DNA of 64,000 nt from DATDAH01 sp963845425 (lineage in GTDB: Bacteria; Actinomycetota; Acidimicrobiia; Acidimicrobiales; DATDAH01). Positions 1 through 11,361 of the stretch are shown here, piece after piece. Location of the stretch: positions 1 through 64,000 of the forward strand of contig CAWJSC010000015.1 in NCBI GenBank assembly GCA_963845425.1, written 5' to 3'. Made by a program: the position numbers and the translations under genes. The notes under the pieces were generated by a model. The model saw only the letters and a list, made by a program, of their open reading frames with translations. It ran no database searches and was not told the DNA's origin. Within the stretch, counting starts at the first letter, position 1. Each line of letters opens with the position of its first letter.

Positions 1-1326
<1,326 letters not shown>

Positions 1327-1385
1327 GGGGGATACGCTCCTGGATGGCTGGATGGTGCGGTGCTGCGACCAGTTGTCGACTGCCG

Positions 1386-1416
1386 AGTATAGAAACTTGA
1401 GTCCCTTGTTATCAAC
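1386..1416 (-). promoter_or_regulatory. dnaK promoter with HAIR-like HspR operator
   Basis: On the minus strand TTGATA (1415-1410), an 18-bp spacer and TATACT (1391-1386) form a good sigma70-type promoter. Overlapping it, plus strand 1396-1416 reads CTTGAGT-N7-TATCAAC. Actinobacterial HspR binds HAIR elements, CTTGAGT-N7-ACTCAAG, so the left half is perfect and the right half keeps TCAA only. This suggests heat-shock repression of dnaK by HspR. The element also lies at the start of the divergent gpmA. HspR control is inference. Confidence 0.65.
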
Positions 1417-2170
1417 TTCCCGATTGATCCTTCTCCGGCACGGCCAGAGCACCTGGAACGAGGCCAACCGCTTCACCGGGTGGTACGACGCCGACCTCAC
1501 CGAGCGGGGGGTGGCCGAAGCCCGCCGCGGCGGCGAGCTCCTGGCCGAGGCCGGCGTGCTCCCCGACGTCGTGCACACCTCGGTGCAGCGCCGGGCCATC
1601 CACACCGCCCAGCACGCGCTGGACACGATGGAGCGCGACTGGATCCCCGTCCGCCGCCACTGGCGCCTCAACGAGCGCCACTACGGCGACCTGCAGGGCA
1701 AGGACAAGAAGCAGGTGGGCGAGGAGCACGGCGCCGACCAGGTCAAGGTCTGGCGCCGCTCGTATGACACCCCGCCACCGCCACTGGCCTGGGACGACGA
1801 GCGCCACGCCCGCTTCGACCCCCGGTACGCCGAGCTCGCACCCGAGCTCATCCCGGCCTCGGAGTGCCTGAGGGACGTCGTCGAGCGCATGCTGCCCTAC
1901 TGGTACGACGCCGTGGTGCCCGACCTCCGAGCCGGCCGCGTCGTGCTGCTCGCCGCCCACGGCAACTCGCTGCGGGCCCTGGTCAAGCACCTCGACGGGA
2001 TCGCCGACGCCGACATCGCCGAGGTCAACATCCCCACCGGGATCCCCCTCGTGTACGAGCTCGACACCGGGCTGCGCCCGGTCGGCGACCTCGCCCTCGA
2101 GGACCGCTACCTCGGCGGCGCCGACGCGGCCCGGGCGGCGGCCGAAGCCGTCGCCAAGCAAGCCGGCTGA
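1406..2170 (+). CDS. gpmA: 2,3-bisphosphoglycerate-dependent phosphoglycerate mutase
   Basis: Interconverts 3- and 2-phosphoglycerate in glycolysis and gluconeogenesis. The histidine phosphatase signature LLRHGQSTWN carries the phosphoacceptor His (about residue 12). NRFTGWYDADLTERG, LNERHYGDLQGKDK and the second catalytic His in AAHGNSLR (about 185) follow. TTG at 1406 gives 254 aa, close to the usual 250; TTG at 1424 would give 248, and neither has a clear ribosome site. The start region overlaps the divergent dnaK promoter and its HAIR-like element, so the two genes may be co-regulated. Family assignment is firm; the exact start is not. Confidence 0.93.
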   Translation: MLSTSRLILLRHGQSTWNEANRFTGWYDADLTERGVAEARRGGELLAEAGVLPDVVHTSVQRRAIHTAQHALDTMERDWIPVRRHWRLNERHYGDLQGKDKKQVGEEHGADQVKVWRRSYDTPPPPLAWDDERHARFDPRYAELAPELIPASECLRDVVERMLPYWYDAVVPDLRAGRVVLLAAHGNSLRALVKHLDGIADADIAEVNIPTGIPLVYELDTGLRPVGDLALEDRYLGGADAARAAAEAVAKQAG

Positions 2171-2226
2171 CGCCTTTCGCGGGAGCTGATGCGCCCCGCC
2201 CAGCGTCGGGCGGTCCTGGCGATCTG

Positions 2227-2263
2227 GCGCCGATTTGTCACGCTCAGCGTGACAAATCGGCGC
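2227..2263. repeat. REP-like palindromic element, copy A
   Basis: A perfect 18-bp inverted repeat around one central base, with right arm AGCGTGACAAATCGGCGC, lies between gpmA and the convergent gene at 2301. A near-copy in inverted orientation is at 46628-46664, and similarity continues into the flanks (TCTGGCGCC on one side, CAATTTCG on the other). It could act as a bidirectional terminator, but there is no T-tract. A dispersed intergenic repeat family explains it best. Confidence 0.75.
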
Positions 2264-2300
2264 AATTTCGGGAACACGGTCCCCAGCAGGAGCCTCAGCT

Positions 2301-3305
2301 CTACAGGGCCGCGACGACCTCGGCGTAGTGCCGGGGGTCGGGGGCCCGGTTGTTGACCAGGCTGACGCTGTCGCTGATCCCCGCCAGGCGCCTCCGGACC
2401 AAGGGCGCGACCTGGTCGGGCTCGCCGCAGACGGCGATGGCCTCGAGGAGATCGTCCTCGATCAGGCCGGTCATGTCGTCCCAGCGGTCGTCACGAGCGA
2501 GCCGGGCCAGCTCGGGGCGGAGATCGCCGTGGCCATGGAGGGCGAAGACGGCCTGGTAGGCCGGCGTCGTGCCGTAGAACGCGAGTTGGCGGCGGACCGC
2601 CTCTCGGGAGGCGGTCATCTCCTCCTCGGTGCGGCCGGTGACCACGATGGTCACGCACACCACCTCGAAGCCGTCGAGCGAGCGCCCGGCGCGGGTCGCG
2701 CCCTCGGCCAGGGCGGGCAGGGTCAGTTCCTGCAGTGATCGGCGACTGTTCACCGGGTGGACGAGGAAGCCGTCGGCCACCTCGCCCGCGACCGCCGTCA
2801 TCCTCGGCCCCACCCCGGCGGTGAACACGGGCGGTAGGCCGAACGGGTTCGGGCCCGGATCGAACGCCGGGATCATCCGGGTGTGGGTGTAGAAGTCCCC
2901 CGCGAAGTCCAGCCGGTCGCCCGTCTCCCAGGCCGCCCAGACGGCCTTGATCGCCAGCACCACCTCCCGCATCCGCTCGACCGGTCGGGACCACGGCATC
3001 GAGAAGCGCTGGGTCACGTGCTGCTCGATCTGGCTGCCGAGGCCCAGCGTGAAGCGTCCCCCGGTCAGGGTCTGGAGGTCCCAGCCCACGTTGGCCAGCG
3101 TCATCGGCGTACGGGCGAACGCGATCGCCACCGCCGTGCCGAGGCCGATCGTCGTCGTGTGCTCGGCGGCCACGGCCAGCGGCACGAACGGGTCGTGCTT
3201 GGCCTCGAAGGAGAAGGCCCGGTCGTAACCCAGCCGCTCCAGCTCCGGGTACACGCCGCGCACCAGGGTCAGGTCGTCGGTCGGCACCGTCATCGACACC
3301 CGCAT
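2301..3305 (-). CDS. LLM-class F420-dependent oxidoreductase
   Basis: A 334-aa luciferase-like (beta/alpha)8 barrel protein. This family in actinobacteria generally uses reduced F420 to act on diverse substrates; the substrate cannot be read here. Typical features are the N-terminal strand MRVSMTVP, EHTTTIGLGTAVAIAFARTPMTLAN, the LTGGRFTLGLGSQ turn and PPVFTAGVGPRM. It is monocistronic and convergent with gpmA. Upstream of the ATG is CAGACT followed by 8 nt, resembling the start-proximal -10 elements seen elsewhere in the window. A second LLM protein lies at 22.3-23.4 kb. Confidence 0.85.
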   Translation of the reverse strand: MRVSMTVPTDDLTLVRGVYPELERLGYDRAFSFEAKHDPFVPLAVAAEHTTTIGLGTAVAIAFARTPMTLANVGWDLQTLTGGRFTLGLGSQIEQHVTQRFSMPWSRPVERMREVVLAIKAVWAAWETGDRLDFAGDFYTHTRMIPAFDPGPNPFGLPPVFTAGVGPRMTAVAGEVADGFLVHPVNSRRSLQELTLPALAEGATRAGRSLDGFEVVCVTIVVTGRTEEEMTASREAVRRQLAFYGTTPAYQAVFALHGHGDLRPELARLARDDRWDDMTGLIEDDLLEAIAVCGEPDQVAPLVRRRLAGISDSVSLVNNRAPDPRHYAEVVAAL

Positions 3306-3372
3306 GGCCGCCGAGTCTGGCCGGTGGTGGGGGCGCCGCGGGCTGCGGGCCCCGCGGACCTACGGTGAGGCC

Positions 3373-4980
3373 GTGCGATCGCCGTCCACCGGGGCCCTGG
3401 CCCTGGTGCTCGCCCTTACGGCGGGCGTGGCCTGCAGTGGGGACGAAGGCCCCGCGCGGGAACCACCGTTCGCCGGGGAGGCCACGGATCTCGAAGGCTC
3501 ACTCGAGGCCTTCGAGGCCCGTCCCTCCGAGCGCAGCGTCCTCGCCGCGGTGCTCGACATCGAGGCCGACCAGCCGGTCCATGTCGAGGTGAACGCGACC
3601 TCGCCCGACGCCTCCTTCGCCCTGCCCCGCACCGCCCGGGCCCTGCGCACCCACCGACTCCCGGTCGTCGGTATGCGGGCCGACGCCACCTACGACCTCA
3701 CCGTGGCCCTGTTCGACACCGACGGGCGCCCCGCCGGGAGCGGCGCCGTGACCTTCACCACGGGGCCGCTGCCCGACTTCATCCCCGAGCTCGAGGTGGC
3801 CACGGCCGACCCGGAGGCAATGGCGCCGGGCTACACGCTGTTCGACACTGGGCGATGGGACCTCGAGACCCTGTCCCGCGAGCCGATCGGCCTCCTCGTG
3901 GCTCTCGACGCCGAGGGCGAGGTCGTCTGGTACTACCGGAACCCACCCACGGCCAACGACGCCCGCCTCACCCCCGACGGCACGATCCTCGTGCAGTACC
4001 CGCCCTACGGGATCCGGGAGATCGACCTGCTGGGCGTCCGCCTCCGCTCCTGGACCTGGGGCGAGGGGAGGTCGGATGACCCTCGCACCGTCGTCGTCGA
4101 CACCGACGCCGACATACGCGCCTTCCACCACGAGGCCTACCTGGCCGCCGATGGCAACCTCCTGACGCTCGGCATTCGGGACCGCAGCCTCACCGCCGCC
4201 CAGCAGACCGTCTGTGAGGAGGACGACCCGTTCGGCATCGCCGAGGACGTGGTGCTGGAGTTCACCCCCGAGGGCGAGGTCCTCCACGAGTGGCCGTTGG
4301 CCGACGTGATCGACCCGCAGGACGTCCCCGGCACGGCCCTGTGCCGCGAGACCGGCCCGACCCGGGACTGGGCCCACGCCAACGGGGTCATCCTCGACGA
4401 GGACCGGAACGCGGTGATCGTCACCGCCCGCCACCTCGACCTGACCTTCGCCTTCCGGCACGAGGCGGACGCTGACGGGCCCTCGGGCGAGCTGCTCTGG
4501 TCACTGGGGCCGGACGGGACCCTGCCCCTGACCGAGGGCGACTTCGCCTATCACCTCCACGCCCCCGAGCTGCAGGCCGACGGCTCGCTGCTCCTCTACG
4601 ACAACGGCAACGGCCGTCCCGGCGACGTTCCGTACAGCCGGGCCGTCCGCTACGAGCTGGATCTCGAGGGACCCCCGGCCCGATGGTCGGCCCGCCAGGT
4701 CTGGGAGCACATCGTGGACGACGAGGACGGCGAGCCCGTCTACGCCGACTTCGTGGGTGACGCCGACCGCCAACCCGGTGGGACCGTCCTCATCGACCAC
4801 GGCGGGATCGGTCGCGGCGAAGGGCAGCCCCGCGCCCGCATCATCGAGGTCGTGCCCGAGGGGGCGTCCGGGGGGCCGATCGTCTTCGACGTGCGCTTGG
4901 CCGAGCCGTGGGTGTCGTACCGGGCCGAGCGCTTCCCCAGCTTCTACGTCGGGCCCCGCTGGAGCCCGTCCGGCGGCTGA
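3373..4980 (+). CDS. Arylsulfotransferase (ASST)-family lipoprotein
   Basis: Predicted exported lipoprotein of 535 aa. An N-terminal hydrophobic stretch is followed by LTAGVACSG, a slightly atypical lipobox. The body has beta-propeller-like repeats (ALDAEGEVVWYYR, LTPDGTILV, EFTPEGEVLHEW) and the His-containing motifs AFHHEAYL, WAHANGV and YHLHAPEL typical of ASST-type proteins, which transfer sulfate between phenolic compounds. GTG 3373 is chosen because the signal peptide starts there and TACGGT lies exactly 6 nt upstream, a leaderless arrangement. The open frame extends back to 3304, antisense to the LLM gene. Substrates are unknown. Confidence 0.75.
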   Translation: MRSPSTGALALVLALTAGVACSGDEGPAREPPFAGEATDLEGSLEAFEARPSERSVLAAVLDIEADQPVHVEVNATSPDASFALPRTARALRTHRLPVVGMRADATYDLTVALFDTDGRPAGSGAVTFTTGPLPDFIPELEVATADPEAMAPGYTLFDTGRWDLETLSREPIGLLVALDAEGEVVWYYRNPPTANDARLTPDGTILVQYPPYGIREIDLLGVRLRSWTWGEGRSDDPRTVVVDTDADIRAFHHEAYLAADGNLLTLGIRDRSLTAAQQTVCEEDDPFGIAEDVVLEFTPEGEVLHEWPLADVIDPQDVPGTALCRETGPTRDWAHANGVILDEDRNAVIVTARHLDLTFAFRHEADADGPSGELLWSLGPDGTLPLTEGDFAYHLHAPELQADGSLLLYDNGNGRPGDVPYSRAVRYELDLEGPPARWSARQVWEHIVDDEDGEPVYADFVGDADRQPGGTVLIDHGGIGRGEGQPRARIIEVVPEGASGGPIVFDVRLAEPWVSYRAERFPSFYVGPRWSPSGG

Positions 4981-5538
4981 TCAGGCGCTGAGCGGGATGT
5001 CCGAGTCGAAGCGGAGGGTGCAGATGCCCTCGACCTTGCCCACGCCGGGCAGGCGCTTGCGGCGGGGCGAGCCGACCTGGACCCAGCCGGGCGCGAGGGT
5101 GGCGGTGTTCTCGTCGGCCAGCACCTCGCCGGGCCCGGCCAGGTCACACAGGCGAGAGGCCAGGTTCACCGAGTGACCGATGTAGTCGTCGGCCTCGAAC
5201 AGCAGGCAGGAGCCGGTGGCCACCCCCGAGCGCAGGTCCAGGCCGGTTGTCTTCATCCGGGTGGTCAGCTCCACGCTGGTGGCCAGCAGCGGGCCGGCCT
5301 CGACCGACACGAACATGACCCCGTCCCCCAGCCACTTGGCGATGCGCACGCCCCGGCGGGCGGCGATCTCGCGGGCCGAACTGCGGAAGGTCGACACCAG
5401 GCGGACGGCGGCCAGGGGGCCTTCCCGCTCGAGATAGGCGGTGAACCCGCAGATGTCGGTGAAGCCGAAGGCGCGGTGGACCGGCGACGGGTCGGCCGCG
5501 TCGGCAGGCGGCAGATCGGTACCGGAAACAGCCATCAC
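4981..5538 (-). CDS. Class III adenylate/guanylate cyclase-domain protein
   Basis: A 185-aa single-domain protein with the class III cyclase fold. FTDICGFT carries the first metal-binding Asp, KWLGDGVMF the second, and GHSVNLASRLCD is the dimer-interface motif. No sensory or membrane domain is present, so any regulation is by separate factors or by dimerisation. The start is GTG 5538 or ATG 5535. It is convergent with the sulfotransferase gene, touching it without overlap. A cyclic-nucleotide-binding protein sits at 62.3 kb in the same window, but a functional link is only a guess. Confidence 0.85.
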   Translation of the reverse strand: MMAVSGTDLPPADAADPSPVHRAFGFTDICGFTAYLEREGPLAAVRLVSTFRSSAREIAARRGVRIAKWLGDGVMFVSVEAGPLLATSVELTTRMKTTGLDLRSGVATGSCLLFEADDYIGHSVNLASRLCDLAGPGEVLADENTATLAPGWVQVGSPRRKRLPGVGKVEGICTLRFDSDIPLSA

Positions 5539-5610
5539 GCTTGCCCAAGGTAGCGATAGGTGGCCTGGGGCAAGCGGATTCTCCGTAAACGTCCTGTGAC
5601 GATCGGGCGA

Positions 5611-6240
5611 TCAGATGCTGGCCGCCAGGCGGGCCAGGAGCTCGAGCACCCGGCGCTCCCGGGGCCGGAACGGCACGCCGCTGCGGCCGGCCAGAAGGAC
5701 CCGGCGGTCCTCCCCGATCGCGGCCCAGGCCACCTCCCCGTCCTCGTCGGTGGCCACACCGGGGCCTCCGGCGGCGACGCCGGCGCCGAAGGCGGTCAGC
5801 CACGGCGCCTCGGGCCCGTCCCCCACGAGGGCCTCGATCCCGTCGGGGCCGATGACGGCTACCCAGCGGGCCCGCAGCTCATGGTGGACCCGCTCCGCCA
5901 GAGCGACCAGGCGGGACGGGACGTCGGCCGCCTCATTGAGGGCCACCGCCGTCTCGAGGGCGTCGATCCGGGGGTCGCGCTCGGAGAAGTCCACCGCCCG
6001 GAGCTCCTCGACGTCGACGCCGTCGACCGCCTCGATCTCCCGGGCCAGCAGGTCGTCGCTGACCGCTTCGGGGACGGTGACGAGGAACTCGTCGACGGCC
6101 CGCCCCGCGCCGTGGTCCACGACCTCGATCTCGTGGACGTCGCCGCCCACCCCGCCGATCCGGCTGGCGACCGCACCCAGCGCTCCCGGGCGGTCCGGTA
6201 GCCAGACCCGGACCACGAGGGAGCGCGTGCCGGCGACCAC
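5611..6240 (-). CDS. ACT-domain protein with possible GAF-like C-terminus
   Basis: A 209-aa soluble protein. Residues 6-80 look like an ACT domain (LVVRVWLPDRPGALGAVASRIGGVGGDVHEIEVV), a small-molecule-binding module common in amino-acid regulation. The C-terminal half (VHHELRARWVAVIGPDG ... LLAGRSGVPFRPRERRVLELLARL) resembles a GAF-type sensor but I cannot assign it securely. It starts with GTG two bases after the stop of the aldehyde dehydrogenase gene, so the two form an operon. The ligand is unknown. Confidence 0.7.
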   Translation of the reverse strand: MVAGTRSLVVRVWLPDRPGALGAVASRIGGVGGDVHEIEVVDHGAGRAVDEFLVTVPEAVSDDLLAREIEAVDGVDVEELRAVDFSERDPRIDALETAVALNEAADVPSRLVALAERVHHELRARWVAVIGPDGIEALVGDGPEAPWLTAFGAGVAAGGPGVATDEDGEVAWAAIGEDRRVLLAGRSGVPFRPRERRVLELLARLAASI

Positions 6241-6242
6241 GG

Positions 6243-7682
<1,440 letters not shown>

Positions 7683-7879
7683 GCTGCTACCCCCCGTGGA
7701 GCCGTCCTGCGCGACGCTCGCGTCGGGCGCAGCGTACGGGGGCACGAGGACGGCTGTCGGCACCCGGCTGACCGTAGGACCGCCCTGTTTCGGGCGTGTT
7801 GACGGGCCGTGACGGCTCGCGCGGCCGTGATCGTGGGTTCGATCCCTCGGTCGTCCCGCCGAGTAGGTTCAGCGGGGTC

Positions 7880-10108
7880 ATGAAGCGGCTCACGCCCCAA
7901 CAACTCGTCATCGGCCTCGGCGTCGCCATTGCCCTCTTCACGATCGGCTCCGGCCTCGCCCCCGGCCTCACCGGCTTCGAGGAAGAGTCGACGATCCACC
8001 GGGAGGTGTTCGGGAACATCCCCGACCCCCTCAAGGTCGCCTTCTACACGGTGATCCCTGCCCTCCTGGTCTACGGCGCCGTGCTCTTCTCCTTCCGGGT
8101 GAAGAACTGGCAGCGGGGCGCCCCGGACGACCGGTCGACCAACGCCGGGAACATCAAGCGGCGCATGGGCGACTTCCGGGCCGGGGTCTACATGCAGACC
8201 CTGCTGCGGGACCCCGTGGCCGGGGTCATGCACTCGCTGATCTACGTCGGCTTCCTGGTCCTGGTCGCGGTCACCGCGGTGCTGGAGATCGACCACCAGC
8301 TGCCTGACGACGCCAAGTTCCTGCACGGCACCACCTACCAGGCCTACATCTTCGTGGGCGACGCCGCCGGCCTGGTGTTCCTGGCCGGCATCGGCCTGGC
8401 CGTGTTGCGCCGCTACGTCATCCGCCCCTACCGGATACGCATCAAGTCCAAGCCCGAGCACGCCCTGATCCTCGGCCTCTTCGCCGTCATCGGCCTGACC
8501 GGCTTCCTGGCCGAGATGTTCCGCATCGCCCTCGACGGCCGCCCTCAGCACGAGGAGTGGGCCTTCGTCGGCTACCCGTTGTCGGCCCTCGTCGACGGCT
8601 CGTCGTCGCTCGCCGGCTGGCACCAGGCCATCTGGGTGGTGCACGTCCTGAGCTTCATCGCCTTCCTGGCCATCCTGCCGGTGACGATGCTGCGCCACAT
8701 GTTCACCTCGCCGCTGAACATGTACCTGCGGGACCGCGAGCGCCCCAAGGGCGCCATGAAGCCGCTGCCGAACCTGATGGAGACCGAGCTGGAGTCCTTC
8801 GGCGCCTCCACCATCAGCGAGATGACCTGGAAGCAGCTGCTGGACACCGACGCCTGCACCATGTGCGGGCGCTGCACGTCGGTCTGCCCCGCCCACGCGA
8901 CCGGCAAGCCACTGGACCCGCGCGAGATCGTGCTCAAGACCGGCGAGGTCATGGCCGCCACCGGATCGCCGGTCGTGTCACCCCCGATCGGCGTCGACGC
9001 CGAGATCACCGTCAAGGCCGACAGCCTCTTCGAGCGCATCACCCCCGAGGAGCTCTGGGCCTGCACCTCCTGCAAGGCCTGCGACGAGATCTGTCCGGTC
9101 AACATCGAGATCCTCGACAAGATCCTCGACATGCGGCGGTACCTGTCGCTGATGGAGTCGAACTTCCCGACCGAGTTGGGCAACGCCTACCGGTCCATGG
9201 AGAACTCGTCGAACCCGTGGGGCATGTCCCAGGGTGAGCGGGCCGACTGGGCCAAGGGCCTCGAGGGCACCGACGCCGAGATCCCGGTCATCGATCCGGG
9301 CGACGCCTTCGACCACGAGTACCTCTACTGGGTCGGCTGTGCCGGGAGCTTCGACGACAAGAACCGCAAGGTCAGCCAGGCCATGGCCCAGCTGATGACG
9401 CGGGCCGGCCTGGACTTCGCCATCCTCGGGCCCTCCGAGCTGTGCACCGGTGATCCGGCCCGCCGGTCGGGCAACGAGTACCTGTTCCAGATGCTGGCCA
9501 CCCAGAACGTGGAGGCCCTCAACGCCATGGGGGTGCGCAAGATCATCACCCAGTGCCCCCACTGCTTCAACACACTGGCCAACGAGTACCCGCAGCTGGG
9601 CGGGCACTACGACGTGGTCCACCACAGCCAGTTGCTGGAGTCCCTGATCGAGTCGGGGAAGCTGGACATGACCGACGCCCGGCTGGAGGAGCGGCTGGTG
9701 TACCACGACTCCTGCTACCTCGGCCGCCACAACGACGTGTACCTGGCCCCCCGAAAGGTCATCGGGAGCCTGGGCGGCGTCGAGGTCGTGGAGGCGCCCC
9801 GCAACGGCACCCAGGGCATGTGCTGTGGCGCCGGTGGTGCCCGCATGTGGATGGAGGAGCACACCGGCAAGCAGGTCAACGTCGAGCGCTCCCAGGAGCT
9901 GCTAGCCACCGGGGCCAGCCGGATCGCCACCGCCTGTCCGTTCTGCTACATCATGATCGACGACGGTGTGAAGGGTGAGGGTGTCGACGAGGAGCAGGTG
10001 AAGGTGGCCGACATCGCCATGCACGTGCTCGAGGCCGTCGAGCGCGGCGAGGCCGCGGTCGACCCACGACTGGGGGTCACGACAGGTGCTGAAGCGCTCC
10101 AGGAGTGA
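7880..10108 (+). CDS. EtfD-like membrane iron-sulfur oxidoreductase (HdrDE-type fusion)
   Basis: A 742-aa protein fusing a NarI/HdrE-like membrane cytochrome domain (several TM segments in residues 1-280), a 4Fe-4S ferredoxin region (CTMCGRCTSVCP near 326, CTSCKACDEICP near 394) and two CCG domains (CPHCFN near 559; DSCYLGRH and GMCCGAGG near 610-650). In mycobacteria such a protein (EtfD, Rv0338c) passes electrons from electron-transfer flavoprotein to menaquinone during fatty-acid oxidation. ATG 7880 begins the first TM helix; a 28-residue upstream extension is rejected. A receiver-like protein follows with 23 bp of overlap. The exact donor is inferred from homologues. Confidence 0.85.
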   Translation: MKRLTPQQLVIGLGVAIALFTIGSGLAPGLTGFEEESTIHREVFGNIPDPLKVAFYTVIPALLVYGAVLFSFRVKNWQRGAPDDRSTNAGNIKRRMGDFRAGVYMQTLLRDPVAGVMHSLIYVGFLVLVAVTAVLEIDHQLPDDAKFLHGTTYQAYIFVGDAAGLVFLAGIGLAVLRRYVIRPYRIRIKSKPEHALILGLFAVIGLTGFLAEMFRIALDGRPQHEEWAFVGYPLSALVDGSSSLAGWHQAIWVVHVLSFIAFLAILPVTMLRHMFTSPLNMYLRDRERPKGAMKPLPNLMETELESFGASTISEMTWKQLLDTDACTMCGRCTSVCPAHATGKPLDPREIVLKTGEVMAATGSPVVSPPIGVDAEITVKADSLFERITPEELWACTSCKACDEICPVNIEILDKILDMRRYLSLMESNFPTELGNAYRSMENSSNPWGMSQGERADWAKGLEGTDAEIPVIDPGDAFDHEYLYWVGCAGSFDDKNRKVSQAMAQLMTRAGLDFAILGPSELCTGDPARRSGNEYLFQMLATQNVEALNAMGVRKIITQCPHCFNTLANEYPQLGGHYDVVHHSQLLESLIESGKLDMTDARLEERLVYHDSCYLGRHNDVYLAPRKVIGSLGGVEVVEAPRNGTQGMCCGAGGARMWMEEHTGKQVNVERSQELLATGASRIATACPFCYIMIDDGVKGEGVDEEQVKVADIAMHVLEAVERGEAAVDPRLGVTTGAEALQE

Positions 10109-10553
10109 GAAGGCCGAGAGACGGCACGAGTGGGAGCCCCACGGCGAGGGCGTCCTGCTGGTCTGTGACGACCCCGACGCCGGGGAGCTGCTCAGCCGCC
10201 TGATGACCGCCGACGGCCACGACGTCCACCGGGTCGAGACCGCGGAGGGCGCCGTCCGCCACCTGCTGGCCACACCCCGACGGGCCACGGTGCTGTCCCT
10301 GTCCGGACCGACGGCCAACCGCCAGCTGCTCGAGAAGATCCGCAGTCACCCCAACCCGCCGGTGAGCGAGGTCGCGGTGGTCCTGCTGGCCGACGACGTG
10401 GCCGCCGGGTCCGATGCGTGGGCCAAGGGCGCCGACGGCTTCCTGGCCCGCCCGTTCCACGCCGAGCAGCTCACCGCCGAGCTCCAAGGCGCTCTCGACC
10501 GCCCCTTCGCCGACCGCCCGGCGCACCGCGAGGCCGAGCGCGACACCGACTGA
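10086..10553 (+). CDS. Degenerate response-regulator receiver-like protein
   Basis: A 155-aa protein whose middle resembles a CheY-like receiver: GVLLVCDDPDAGELLSRLMTADGHDV supplies the acidic pair after strand 1, and KGADGFLARPF matches the Lys-Pro end of the fold. The strand-3 position that normally holds the phosphoacceptor Asp reads ATVLSLSGPT, so phosphorylation looks impossible. No output domain follows. The GTG start overlaps the EtfD-like gene by 23 bp, implying translational coupling. It may be a phosphorylation-independent signalling or anchoring partner; the role is unknown. Confidence 0.65.
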   Translation: MLKRSRSEKAERRHEWEPHGEGVLLVCDDPDAGELLSRLMTADGHDVHRVETAEGAVRHLLATPRRATVLSLSGPTANRQLLEKIRSHPNPPVSEVAVVLLADDVAAGSDAWAKGADGFLARPFHAEQLTAELQGALDRPFADRPAHREAERDTD

Positions 10554-10598
10554 GCCAACCCGGAGCACCCACACCCGGCGAACGACCGACCCGCTTCC

Positions 10599-10638
10599 GG
10601 CACCGGATTCCGGGGTCAGGGCCCGGGAATCCGGTGCC
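10599..10638. terminator. Inverted repeat between convergent genes
   Basis: GGCACCGGATTCC and its exact complement are separated by 14 nt between the convergent receiver-like and PfpI-like genes. No T-tract follows on either strand. Its border TTCTGGCACC resembles those of the other dispersed palindromes, so it may be a REP-family member serving as a bidirectional terminator. Confidence 0.6.
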
Positions 10639-10647
10639 AGAACGCGC

Positions 10648-11361
10648 TCAGGCGGGGGCGAAGAGGATCTCGATGCGGCCCTTGGCCGGGCGGCGGCGCT
10701 TCTCCTTGCCGGTGGCCGGGCCGAGGACGTAGGCGGGCTCGGGGTCCAGATCGTCGGGACCGGCCAGGGCGACGAGGGTCTCGGACCGCACCGGTCGGGT
10801 CGGGTCGAGCGGGCCGAGCTCGTCGACGTCGAGGTCCCGGCGGATGCGGGCCGCGGTGGCCGGGTCGACCAGGCGAGCCACCACGTCGAGGGCCATCTCC
10901 ACGGCGGCCGCGGCCCCCTCGGCGGTCATGACCTTGCCCGAGCGCACGATGCGCTCGGCCACGGCGTGGGCCCCCTGCTCCTCGAGCAGGTCGGTGGCCA
11001 GCCAGTGCGTGGTCGCGTCGCCGTCGAGCACCCCGGCCGCGGCCAGCAGGACCGAGCCGGTCGAGACCGCGGTGGTCCACTCGCTGGCCTCGTGGGCCCC
11101 GGCGACCCAGGCCACGGCCCGCTCGTCGGTGACCAGCCGCCGGATGCCGATGCCCCCGGGCACGACCACCACGTCAGGGCTGGGGTGGTCCTCCATCACC
11201 GCGTCGGCCAACAGGGCCACGGTCGAGCCCTGGGTGGGGATGCGGCCCGGGGCCGCGGCCACGAGCCGGACCCGCGCCCCCGGCACCCGCCGGAACACGC
11301 CGTAGGGCCCGAGGGCCTCGAAGGCGGTGACACCGGGCGAGAGGAGGACGGCGACCTCCAT
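10648..11361 (-). CDS. DJ-1/PfpI (ThiJ) family protein lacking the usual Cys
   Basis: A 237-aa protein of the class I glutamine-amidotransferase-like superfamily. FEALGPYGVFRRVPG, DVVVVPGGIGIRRL and AVSTGSVLLAAAGVLDG are the landmarks. The last normally contains the nucleophile Cys (CTG) before the helix; here it is Ser-Thr-Gly (about residue 99), so classical Cys chemistry is probably absent. The C-terminal 60 residues are charged and extend past the core fold. Its ATG overlaps the stop of the upstream DUF3291 gene by one base, indicating coupled translation. Function unknown. Confidence 0.75.
   Translation of the reverse strand: MEVAVLLSPGVTAFEALGPYGVFRRVPGARVRLVAAAPGRIPTQGSTVALLADAVMEDHPSPDVVVVPGGIGIRRLVTDERAVAWVAGAHEASEWTTAVSTGSVLLAAAGVLDGDATTHWLATDLLEEQGAHAVAERIVRSGKVMTAEGAAAAVEMALDVVARLVDPATAARIRRDLDVDELGPLDPTRPVRSETLVALAGPDDLDPEPAYVLGPATGKEKRRRPAKGRIEILFAPA

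Noticed and set aside
7822..7860. T-arm-like sequence GTGGGTTCGATCCCTC upstream of the EtfD-like gene
   Set aside because: No acceptor, D-arm or anticodon stem can be built around it; probably chance.
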